Of a stretch of DNA of 44,873 nt, positions 1 to 7,543 are shown one piece after another (within the stretch, counting starts at the first letter, position 1; every line of letters begins with the position of its first letter). Origin of the DNA: Pseudomonadota bacterium (GTDB taxonomy: Bacteria; Pseudomonadota; Gammaproteobacteria; Steroidobacterales; Steroidobacteraceae); NCBI GenBank assembly GCA_025357635.1, contig JANXOV010000039.1:1-44873 (forward strand), in the 5' to 3' direction. A program made the position numbers and the translations under genes. The notes under the pieces are model-generated. The model searched no databases, was not told where the DNA came from, and saw nothing but the letters and a program-made list of their open reading frames with translations.

Positions 1-1
1 C

Positions 2-94
2 CGTGACGGCAGCGGCGGCGGGGGCGGTCAATCCGATTTCCTCTGGCGGCTCTGCGCCAAGGAGTGGCTCGACCAGCGAAGGGCTGCCGGGTAG
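2..94 (+). CDS. C-terminal tail of an unidentified protein, cut at the IS end
   Basis: One frame is open from the window edge and ends at TAG 92-94. It reads about 30 residues: a glycine-rich stretch followed by a charged tail rich in Trp, Arg and Lys. The TAG consists of the first three bases of the insertion sequence's left inverted repeat, so if the frame is real the element truncated the host gene and supplied its stop. Bases just beyond the right IS end (after 2120) do not restore a convincing continuation. I do not recognise the family, and the open frame could be chance in GC-rich DNA. Confidence 0.25.
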   Translation, partial: RDGSGGGGGQSDFLWRLCAKEWLDQRRAAG

Positions 95-113
95 CCGAAC
101 TTCGCGGATTCGC
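92..113 (+). repeat. Left terminal inverted repeat of the IS
   Basis: Starts tagccgaacttcgcgg and is the exact reverse complement of 2099-2120 over 22 bases. The match ends at position 91/2121 outside and 114/2098 inside, which defines the ends of the element. Confidence 0.9.
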
Positions 114-169
114 CGCTTTGAAGACGGTAAGCCGTTGACGCAATTGAGGTGACCCCCCAAAGGTCTGCA

Positions 170-1951
170 CTACACGGCGCTGGCGAGGGTGGCTTGGGCG
201 GCGCTGATTTTGGGGGGCGGTTGGGCGGGCAATTCAAGGCGCAAGCGTTCAAGCAGGAGCTTCAGTTCCGGCTCGGGTTGGGTATAACGGGTGAGCAGAA
301 GTTCACGCCCGTCGGTGGTTGGGATCAGCACATCGACCATCTGCACAGCGGCAAATTTCTCCAGCGCGCTGCGACTGGTGAGTCCTGGGGCAAGGCTCTT
401 CAGTTGCTGGCCCAGGGTGACGTACAGGCAATAGGCGAGGAAGGAGATGAACACGTGCGCCTCGATGTTGTCCATTTTTTGATGGAAGATCGGGCGGATC
501 GCCAGATCGCTCTTCAAGGTGCGGAAGGCTTCTTCGACCTGCACCAGTTGCAGGTAGTAATTCCATAATTTCACCGGATCGGTTTCGGTGAGATTGGTGC
601 GCAGTAAATATCGGCCTTCGCGGCGCAGCACGATACGAAGCTTCTGACGATTCAGCCGATACGTGAAGCTGGAGCCGGTTTCACCGACTTTCACATCCAG
701 GATTCGCCAGGCGGCAGGGACTTTGCTTTTCGCGCTGCCCAGTTTCATCAGCAGCTCATCGCGCGATAGTTGCATCCCTTGCAATTGAGCGAGCCGCGCC
801 CACAACCACTTCAGTTTTCGCCGCCGCATCGAGCGCTCTTTGCCGATTCGATCCTGGCTTTGGGCGAACACGTACAGTTCGTTATCCTGCGGCAACAGCT
901 TCACCTTCACCCCGGGCCGGGCGCTGTGCCAGGGCTTCATCAGCAAGGATTTCTCGAGCCGATTGAGCCGGCCCTTGGGCGTGCCGACCAGATACTGCAC
1001 CGGCGGATCACTGCGGCGCATCTCCCCGAGCACCGCCTCGGTGGGGATGCCCCGATCCATGCACCAGATGCGGCTCGCCTTGCCGTATTGATGCTCGATC
1101 TTGGCCAGGAAGGCGCGCAAGGTGCTTGAGTCGTTGGTATTGCCCGCCAATACCTCGTAGGCCAGCGGCAGCCCTTGCGGGGTGACGATGAGCGCGATCA
1201 CGATCTGTACGCAGTCAAAGCGATGATCGCGGCTGTAGCCGTGACGGCGCTTATCCTTCTCATCCAGCGGCGGATCGGACTCAAAGTAGGTGCTCGTCAA
1301 ATCATACAGCAGGACCTCGAAGCTCACGTTGAACAGGTCGCGCCAGCGCCCCATCAGATGATTGAACAAGGCCTCTTTGTGCTTAAGCAGCCGGCTATGA
1401 CAGCCATACAGCAGATGCGGATCGGCCAGCGCCTCATCGGCACCGAGTAAATCGGCGAGCGCCGTGCGACCAAACCACTGCCGGTGCAACCGCCACTCGC
1501 TGCCCGGTTCGATCAGCCGATACGCGGTGAGTACGAACAAGACCAGATCCCAGCGCGTGCCTTTGCGCGAGGCGGGCAACGCGTGCGCCCAAAACACATC
1601 CAGCTCCAGTGTTTGCCACACCCTCAATGCCAACCAACACGCCCCCCACTGGCGCGGCCGATGCAGCTGCAGGGATTTGAGCTGCAGGCGCACGATCGAC
1701 TCATCGGGCAAGACCCCTTCGCAGCGATCCTCGGGAAACAGTGCGTAGGTGCGCGGTGCGGAGCCGGAGCCCTTGCTATCCAAGACCTGGATCGATTTGC
1801 GCCACGCGAGTGCTTGCGAGGAGTTGATCTCCCCCAGATACAACACGTGTCGCTGCACCACGCGCCCGCCGGCGACACGACGGTTCTCCACGATGCTCCA
1901 GTAATTGTGCAGCTTGCCGTCTTTCTTACGAGTGGTGGCGCGCAAAAACAT
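170..1951 (-). CDS. IS1634-family DDE transposase
   Basis: Transposase of 593 aa that catalyses excision and integration of the surrounding element. The N-terminus (MFLRATTRKKDGKLHNYW) and the following basic region are typical of IS1634 transposases. RNase H-fold acidic residues are visible: Asp in LLYDLTSTYFESD (about 215), Asp in WCMDRGIPTEA (about 300) and Glu in QVEEAFRTLKSDL (about 475), followed by the alpha-helical segment ending LAYCLYVTLGQQL. Length is normal for the family, with no internal stop or frameshift. No clear Shine-Dalgarno sequence precedes the ATG, which fits the low expression usual for transposases. The gene lies between the 22-bp terminal repeats and is the only gene of the element. 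Confidence 0.92.
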   Translation of the reverse strand: MFLRATTRKKDGKLHNYWSIVENRRVAGGRVVQRHVLYLGEINSSQALAWRKSIQVLDSKGSGSAPRTYALFPEDRCEGVLPDESIVRLQLKSLQLHRPRQWGACWLALRVWQTLELDVFWAHALPASRKGTRWDLVLFVLTAYRLIEPGSEWRLHRQWFGRTALADLLGADEALADPHLLYGCHSRLLKHKEALFNHLMGRWRDLFNVSFEVLLYDLTSTYFESDPPLDEKDKRRHGYSRDHRFDCVQIVIALIVTPQGLPLAYEVLAGNTNDSSTLRAFLAKIEHQYGKASRIWCMDRGIPTEAVLGEMRRSDPPVQYLVGTPKGRLNRLEKSLLMKPWHSARPGVKVKLLPQDNELYVFAQSQDRIGKERSMRRRKLKWLWARLAQLQGMQLSRDELLMKLGSAKSKVPAAWRILDVKVGETGSSFTYRLNRQKLRIVLRREGRYLLRTNLTETDPVKLWNYYLQLVQVEEAFRTLKSDLAIRPIFHQKMDNIEAHVFISFLAYCLYVTLGQQLKSLAPGLTSRSALEKFAAVQMVDVLIPTTDGRELLLTRYTQPEPELKLLLERLRLELPAQPPPKISAAQATLASAV

Positions 1952-2067
1952 CTTGGGCTCGCATTATCCGCTACCCTGCGCCGTTGACCAGACAGTAGGT
2001 CTTCACTACACGCGCTTTCGCACAAACGCGGGCACTGGATTTGAACAAAATCAAAAACATAATGCGC

Positions 2068-2089
2068 GGCCACCCCGGACGGGGTGGCC
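2068..2089 (-). terminator. Perfect hairpin inside the IS upstream of the transposase
   Basis: A 9-bp perfect stem (ggccacccc / ggggtggcc) with a GGAC loop lies about 10 bp inside the right inverted repeat and upstream of the transposase start. Read in the transposase direction it is followed after 8 bases by a short T run (gtttttg). By analogy with other IS elements it could stop or mask transcripts entering from outside. Terminator function is inferred. Confidence 0.35.
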
Positions 2090-2098
2090 TAATCAGGT

Positions 2099-2120
2099 GC
2101 GAATCCGCGAAGTTCGGCTA
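2099..2120 (-). repeat. Right terminal inverted repeat of the IS
   Basis: Exact 22-base reverse complement of 92-113. The outer end at 2120 is followed by gcgaccgacc, unrelated to the left flank. Confidence 0.9.
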
Positions 2121-2231
2121 GCGACCGACCGATCCAAAACGGTGCCTTTACCGCGCGCCCACGCGCCAAACAGATTCCCCTCAGACAGACAGAGCGGCGA
2201 GGTAAAAAGCAGGAGTCAGCACGCGCCGATG

Positions 2232-3485
2232 TCAGGAATTCTGAACGCGCTCGTTGCGGCGCCGTTCGAAGCGGCCCGTCTGCAGGGTTTGGTACTCCGC
2301 TTCCATGACCACCACCCGATTGCGGCCCTGTTCCTTGGCGGCGTACAGCGCTTCATCGGCGAGCTGGATCAGGCCTTCATGCGTGCGGTTGGCTCCGGGC
2401 AGCACGTAGGCTGCGCCGATGCTGACTGTTAGCCGGCTCGCCACCCGCGATGCTTCGTGTGGAATGTTCAACTCGGCAACCGAGCGCTGGATGCGGGTGA
2501 GCACCTCGGCCACGTATTCGCGCGTGGCCTGGTACAGCACCAGCGCGAATTCCTCCCCGCCATAGCGCGCGACCACGTCCAGCGGCCGGCGTGCGCACTG
2601 ATTCAGACACACGGCCACCGCACGCAGGCATTCATCGCCGGCCTGATGCCCGTAGCGGTCGTTGTAGTCCTTGAAGCAATCGATGTCGACCAGGAACACC
2701 GCAACGCGCTGGCGTTCGGACAAGGCCAGCTGCCAGGTGCGGTGAATGTGCTGGTCGAACATGCGGCGATTTTGAATTCCTGTGAGGCCGTCGCGCGCCA
2801 CCATGTCACGCAGCAGGTGGCCTTCGAGGAATCGGGTGCGTACCGTCCTCTCATGCATGTAGATGACGGAGGCGCAGAACACATTGGCCGTAAACAGCGA
2901 CAGCGCGTTGAAGGCAAACAGACTGCCCGGCAGACTCAACCCCGCCGCGGTGATCAGGTAGCTGACGAGCACGATCAAGTTGATGGTCAGTGCGTGATAG
3001 AAAACCAAGCCGGTCAGAAGATACAGGTACGCTGTCGTCAGGATCAGGCAGGGGAACAATAGGGTGATTCCGCCCTGCGCACTCAAGATCTGCTCCGCGA
3101 CGACGCAGAGTCCGGCGATGGTTCCCCCGGCCATCATCATCTGCGCAAAATAGCGCTTGCCGGTCTGCGTGAACGTCATGGCGAACAGCAACAGGGTTGC
3201 CGGCGCAATGATCAGAAAATGCAGCAGGTTGGGAATGCGGTTGAGCGTCGGGCCCAGGATCATCGCCTGCATGACGGCGAAGCCAATCAGCGCGAGAAAT
3301 CCGAGCAGCATGTTGATGCGCAGATACTGAAGATTGTCCGTCAGGTATTGGCGGCGAAAGTCCGCCTCCAGATCCGGTGCAAAGGTCAGCCACGGAAACC
3401 CCTCGCGCAATTGTCGGGCGTGCGGAGCATCCGGCAAATCTTCGATGGAAAAGCGGTTTTCGGGATTCATCGCAGGGGTGAACAT
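2232..3485 (-). CDS. Membrane-bound diguanylate cyclase (GGDEF)
   Basis: This 417-aa protein makes cyclic di-GMP from two GTP, controlling surface versus motile behaviour. Residues 1-50 are cytoplasmic, and about 55-210 are hydrophobic and hold roughly six membrane helices of no obvious named sensor type. The C-terminal GGDEF domain starts at DGLTGIQNRR (about 232). The active-site motif is GGEEF at 309-313, a functional variant. An inhibitory I-site RPLD (300-303) lies exactly five residues upstream, so product feedback inhibition is expected. It follows gshA on the same strand with 88 bp between, so it may be read through or have its own promoter. The signal sensed by the membrane part is unknown. 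Confidence 0.9.
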   Translation of the reverse strand: MFTPAMNPENRFSIEDLPDAPHARQLREGFPWLTFAPDLEADFRRQYLTDNLQYLRINMLLGFLALIGFAVMQAMILGPTLNRIPNLLHFLIIAPATLLLFAMTFTQTGKRYFAQMMMAGGTIAGLCVVAEQILSAQGGITLLFPCLILTTAYLYLLTGLVFYHALTINLIVLVSYLITAAGLSLPGSLFAFNALSLFTANVFCASVIYMHERTVRTRFLEGHLLRDMVARDGLTGIQNRRMFDQHIHRTWQLALSERQRVAVFLVDIDCFKDYNDRYGHQAGDECLRAVAVCLNQCARRPLDVVARYGGEEFALVLYQATREYVAEVLTRIQRSVAELNIPHEASRVASRLTVSIGAAYVLPGANRTHEGLIQLADEALYAAKEQGRNRVVVMEAEYQTLQTGRFERRRNERVQNS

Positions 3486-3573
3486 AACACTCCGATCGCC
3501 GGGAATAAGGCCTCAAGGCACAGTTTTCAATTTACCTGTTATGTCAAAACAACGCTTTCAGTGATGCGGCGCG

Positions 3574-5154
3574 TCAGTGCCGGAAATACTCGGCAAGGTA
3601 GGCGTCAAAATCGACTTTATCGGAGGCTTCAATGCTGCGCTGCGCTTCGAGGGACTCGGCCGCAGCGGCGCTGAAGGTATTGAGCCGCTGTTCGTTGGGC
3701 GGGTACAGGTCGAGGAAATAATCCTTGTGCACCTTGGACATGCGCTGCGCGAACTCGAAAAACGACTCTCGTTCCTGCCGCATTTCCGCCAGCATGCGCG
3801 CCGATGGCGTGCGCTCGACATCCTCGATCTTTGCCCGCTGATGCTCCAGGGCAGCCATATACGGACGCTGCGGCTCGCTGTAGTCAAGCATTTCACACAG
3901 ACCCTGCATGGAATCGAGCAGCTCACGAGCCCAGTCGAGCATGCGGAAGCTGCGGCCCTCCCGTTGCAGCATCAATCCGGGCTCACGGCCGCGCCGCGCC
4001 ACCAGCACGTGATTCTCATCCAGCCGGTCCTGCTCGCTGCGCCCCAGCGGCTCGCTGTCCTTGAGCAGGCACAGCGCCAGGAACGCTTCGAGAAACCGCA
4101 GCTTGTTTTGATTGACGCCCACCGGATCAAACGCGCTCACATCCAGCGCGCGCACCTCGACGTATTCAACGCCGGCGCGCTGCAGCGCTTTGGTCGGACG
4201 TTCGCCGGAGCCTGCCACGCGCTTGGGACGGATGAAGCTGTAGTACTCGTTCTCAATCTGCAGAATGTTGGAGTTCAATTGGCGATAGTCCCCATCCACT
4301 TTCACGCCGAGTTCTGCATAAGGCGCGTACGGCGTGTTGATGGCCTTGGACAAGTCGCGCACATAATCCTCGATGCTGTTCACCGAAACGCTCACGCCAG
4401 CCTGGTTCTTGTTGCGGTAGCCAATGTCGCTCATGCGCAGCGACGTGGCATGGGGTTCGTAGTAGGTGTGCGCGTCAAATTTCGGCATCGCCACTTCGCG
4501 GCCCGCAAAGAAGCCCTCGCCCACGGCCGGCGACGTGCCAAACAGATACAGCACGATCCAGCCATAGCGGCGGTAGTTGCGCAGCAGCGCGAAATACTGC
4601 TCGGACATGAAGTCCTGACGCGGCGCGGAAGATTTGCTGACGTGCTGCAATACGTCCCACAGATGAGTGGAGAACGAGTAGTTGAAATGCACGCCGGAAA
4701 TCGCCTGCATGATGCGCCCGTAGCGGAGCCCAAGTCCGTTGCGGTACACGGTTTTCATGCGGCCGATGTTGGACGTGCCGAACTGCGCGATGGGAATGCT
4801 GTCATCGCCGTGCAGCGCGCTCGGCATGCTCGTGGCCCACAGCAGCTCATCGTTCAGATGGCGGTAGACGAACTGATGCATGTCGCACAGGTACTGAAGC
4901 AGCTCCCATGACTCGCCGAAGGGCGGCGTGACCAGTTCGATCAGGCTTTCGGAAAAATCGGTGGTGATGTTCTCGTTGGTCAGCGCCGAACCCAGCGCCT
5001 CGGGGTGGCGGGTGCGCGCGATCTCGCCGTCCGGCATGACCCGCAGCGATTCTTTTTCCACGCCCTTGCGTCCGCCGCGCAGAACCTTCCGCTCGCCAGA
5101 GTTCGTCAGGCCCGCCAGCCGACGCTCGAAATTCCGATCGATAAGATTGCGCAC
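3574..5154 (-). CDS. gshA: Glutamate-cysteine ligase (GshA)
   Basis: First step of glutathione synthesis: ATP-dependent joining of L-glutamate gamma-carboxyl to L-cysteine in the cytoplasm. The sequence is of the E. coli GshA type, with landmarks GRKGVEKESLRV near the start, TTDFSESLIELVTPP, GRIMQAISGVHFNYS and LQIENEYYSFIRPKR. I chose GTG at 5152-5154 as start: it follows the ridA-like stop by 10 bases, has an AGG six bases upstream, and gives 526 aa, close to the 518 aa of E. coli. An ATG at 5196 would overlap the upstream gene by 32 bases. The gene is the third of a minus-strand run behind two lipoprotein genes. The second enzyme, GshB, is not in this window. Confidence 0.95.
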   Translation of the reverse strand: MRNLIDRNFERRLAGLTNSGERKVLRGGRKGVEKESLRVMPDGEIARTRHPEALGSALTNENITTDFSESLIELVTPPFGESWELLQYLCDMHQFVYRHLNDELLWATSMPSALHGDDSIPIAQFGTSNIGRMKTVYRNGLGLRYGRIMQAISGVHFNYSFSTHLWDVLQHVSKSSAPRQDFMSEQYFALLRNYRRYGWIVLYLFGTSPAVGEGFFAGREVAMPKFDAHTYYEPHATSLRMSDIGYRNKNQAGVSVSVNSIEDYVRDLSKAINTPYAPYAELGVKVDGDYRQLNSNILQIENEYYSFIRPKRVAGSGERPTKALQRAGVEYVEVRALDVSAFDPVGVNQNKLRFLEAFLALCLLKDSEPLGRSEQDRLDENHVLVARRGREPGLMLQREGRSFRMLDWARELLDSMQGLCEMLDYSEPQRPYMAALEHQRAKIEDVERTPSARMLAEMRQERESFFEFAQRMSKVHKDYFLDLYPPNEQRLNTFSAAAAESLEAQRSIEASDKVDFDAYLAEYFRH

Positions 5155-5164
5155 GGCGAACCTG

Positions 5165-5641
5165 TTACGGCAACTCCGCCACGACTTCGATTTCAATCAT
5201 GAAACCGGGATCGATAAGCCGCTGCACCTGAACCCATGAGGCGGCCGGCAGCCGCGCCTTGTCGTAGAAATCCAGCCGCACATTCTTTTCCTTCAGGAAC
5301 GCATCCATATCCGTGGTGTAGATCGTCTCCTTGACCACCTGCTCAAAGCCTACGCCGTGCGCGGCCAGTGTGTGCTGCACGTTGATGTACGCAGCGCGCA
5401 TCTGATCGGCCATGTTGCCCGGTGCAACCAGGCGCCCCTGCGCATCGGCGGAAACGGAACCCGACACGTACAAGGTCTTGTCAATGAGCACGGCCTGCGC
5501 GTAGCCGAAGTCCTTCTCATAGCCGTTGAGGTGGAACACTTCCTTGATGCGCGGCGGCGGCGGCGGGGACTCGCGGTCGCAGGCGCCGGCTGTGCAGGCG
5601 AGCGCGGCAATCGCGGCCCATGTCAGGATACGGATTTTCAT
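5165..5641 (-). CDS. RidA/YjgF-family protein, predicted lipoprotein, without the catalytic Arg
   Basis: This 158-aa protein has an N-terminal signal ending in a lipobox-like AGAC (Cys about 21) and a proline run, then a RidA/YjgF fold (about 35-158). RidA proteins usually act in the cytoplasm as trimeric enamine/imine deaminases that use one conserved Arg. Here the corresponding segment reads LPAASWVQVQ, so the family pattern PARSxVEV has Ala in place of Arg, while the following IEIEVVAEL is kept. This suggests a different, possibly non-deaminase, role outside the cytoplasm. The start overlaps the stop of the DUF885 gene in an ATGA, indicating translational coupling, and gshA follows after 10 bases. 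Confidence 0.85.
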   Translation of the reverse strand: MKIRILTWAAIAALACTAGACDRESPPPPPRIKEVFHLNGYEKDFGYAQAVLIDKTLYVSGSVSADAQGRLVAPGNMADQMRAAYINVQHTLAAHGVGFEQVVKETIYTTDMDAFLKEKNVRLDFYDKARLPAASWVQVQRLIDPGFMIEIEVVAELP

Positions 5642-7458
5642 TGCGGCGGATTATAAGCCTTACTCTTTATCCAGCGATCCATTTTCGCATCCAGGACCTC
5701 CAGCGGCAGGCTGCCCTCGTTGAGCAATGCGCCGTGAAACTCACGAATATCGAACCGCGGCCCCAGCGCCGTTTGCGCGCGGACCCGCAATGCCTTGAAT
5801 CGCAGTTCACCGACCATGCCGGCCAGGGCGCGGCCTGGCAGCGCCAGCATACGGTCCACCTCGATGGAGGCTTCGCCGTCGCTGATCGGCAGTTGCGCGC
5901 GAAGATAGTCGATCCCCTGGCGCCGGCTCCAGCCCTTGGCGTGCAGACCGGTGTCCGCCACCAACCGCGCCGCGCGGCGCAGTTCCCCGAACAGCGCGCC
6001 CACCCGCTGGTAGGGATCGGCATTGACGCCTAGTTCATCGCCCAGGCTCTCCGAGTACGCAGCCCAGCCTTGCACAAACGCGTCCACCGCGCCGAAGCGG
6101 CGGAAACGCGGCAGATCAGTGCGTTGACGTTGAAGGGCACTCTGCAGGTGCCGGCCCGGGATCCCCTCATGCAGAAACAGCGCCGAGACCGCAAACCTTG
6201 GACGCGAGGGAAGATCGGCGGTGTTCACGTACAACAGCGCCGCATGCCTGCCATCCGCAATGCCCGGATCATAGGCAACAGCGGGTGCGCCGGCATGGCG
6301 GAAATCCGGCATGGCGAGGATCTGCAGATCCGCGGCCGGCGCGGCGGCGAACAGTGCCGGTGCCGCCGCCGTCACCTGCGTCTTCAGCGCGCCGTAAACA
6401 TCAAGCAGTTCCTGCGCTGATTGAAAATAAAATCGCGCATCGCGCGCAAGAAATTCAATGAACGCAGGCAGATTCCCGGCAAAACCTGATTGCGCGGCGG
6501 CATCCAGCAGGCGCGCACGCACGCGCTCCACTTCGGCAGCGCCCAAAGCATGCACCTGCGCAGGCGTCATCGACGTCGTGGTCGCGCGGCGCACGCAATA
6601 CGCGTACCACGCCTCGCCCATTGGCAACTCATTCAAGCCGGCGCTGGCACGCGCCCGCGGCAAATACTCATTGCGCAGAAAATCGTGCAGGTTTCGATAG
6701 GCCGGCAACACCCTGTTCTTGATTGCGGTGTTCAAACGCTGCGAAATGTCGGTACGGTTCGCGGCCGAAATGCCGGACGGGAACATATTCAACGGCCGGT
6801 AGAAGGGATTGCCGATGCGATCCTGCCCAAGCTCGGCAAGCTGCGGCAGCAGTCTGTCGACCAGGACTCGCGGCAAGGTGTAGCCGCGGCGCTCACCCTC
6901 ACGCAGGTTGTCGATGGCCTGGCGCGACCACGCCTCGAACGCATCGATGCGGCTGAGCCAGTCTTCGTAGCCTTTCAGGTCGGCGAATGAATGCACACCG
7001 CCGCCGCTGCCCATTTGCGCGAAATCCTGCGGCATGCCCTCGAAAGGATTCACCGGCAGCAATTCCTGTGGATACACGAAGCCCTGGATCGCCGCTTCAC
7101 GCTCGAATTTGAAAATGTCGAAGTTCAATCTCGCATCCGCGTCCAGGATTGCGGCCGGAACCAGGTTCAGTTCGGCCAGGGCGCCGCGCTCGAGCGCGAG
7201 CGAATCCGCCAGGTACTGCAGCGAGACGGAGTTTTCCAGCTGCGCATCCAGGTGGCGGTCTCCGATCGCGCTGGCCTGCGTCGGATTCAATGCCAGATAA
7301 GCGGCAAAGTAGCGTTCGAGCACACGCTTTAATTCAATGGCCGCGGCGCGGGCGCTGGGCGCAGCGGCCTGCACCGGCGCGGGCGGCTGTGCAGTACGCT
7401 GGCAGCCGGCTGCGAGCAGCAGCAATCCCAGCGGAATCAGTCGGGCGCGTGACACCAT
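5638..7458 (-). CDS. DUF885 family lipoprotein, putative metallopeptidase
   Basis: A 606-aa exported protein. I start it at the ATG 7456-7458 because the residues that follow (MVSRARLIPLGLLLLAAGC) form a lipoprotein signal with lipobox Cys 19; the frame is open further upstream but without any signal-like sequence. The DUF885 domain fills the rest, with the HExxxGRH motif HEGIPGRHLQ in the C-terminal half, typical of zinc-peptidase-like members. The substrate is unknown. It heads the minus-strand run DUF885 - RidA-like - gshA and shares an ATGA overlap with the next gene. A perfect TATAAT lies only six bases before the chosen start, so the transcript could be leaderless or the start could differ. 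It is divergent from the thiolase gene across 85 bp. Confidence 0.88.
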   Translation of the reverse strand: MVSRARLIPLGLLLLAAGCQRTAQPPAPVQAAAPSARAAAIELKRVLERYFAAYLALNPTQASAIGDRHLDAQLENSVSLQYLADSLALERGALAELNLVPAAILDADARLNFDIFKFEREAAIQGFVYPQELLPVNPFEGMPQDFAQMGSGGGVHSFADLKGYEDWLSRIDAFEAWSRQAIDNLREGERRGYTLPRVLVDRLLPQLAELGQDRIGNPFYRPLNMFPSGISAANRTDISQRLNTAIKNRVLPAYRNLHDFLRNEYLPRARASAGLNELPMGEAWYAYCVRRATTTSMTPAQVHALGAAEVERVRARLLDAAAQSGFAGNLPAFIEFLARDARFYFQSAQELLDVYGALKTQVTAAAPALFAAAPAADLQILAMPDFRHAGAPAVAYDPGIADGRHAALLYVNTADLPSRPRFAVSALFLHEGIPGRHLQSALQRQRTDLPRFRRFGAVDAFVQGWAAYSESLGDELGVNADPYQRVGALFGELRRAARLVADTGLHAKGWSRRQGIDYLRAQLPISDGEASIEVDRMLALPGRALAGMVGELRFKALRVRAQTALGPRFDIREFHGALLNEGSLPLEVLDAKMDRWIKSKAYNPPQ

Positions 7459-7543
7459 GTTCGAATTATAGGGGCTCCTGGGTCCATAATACCGGTACGC
7501 ACCTGCGGTATCATTTCGCAACGCTTCGCAAAGGATCAACGTC

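Larger units (their letters stand above)
92..2120 (-). mobile_element. IS1634-like insertion sequence, complete
   Basis: The element is 2029 bp. It is bounded by a perfect 22-bp inverted repeat (92-113 and 2099-2120) and holds one 593-codon DDE transposase gene on the minus strand. Size, terminal repeats and transposase type fit the IS1634 family (IS4 superfamily). The flanks (87-91 ccggg; 2121-2125 gcgac) show no target-site duplication, so the element may have undergone recombination between copies, or a flank may have been deleted. The transposase frame is intact, so the copy looks potentially active. No passenger genes are present. Confidence 0.85.

Noticed and set aside
3577-4911. 444-codon open frame opposite gshA
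   Set aside because: Shadow of gshA codon bias; no recognisable motif, no ribosome site.
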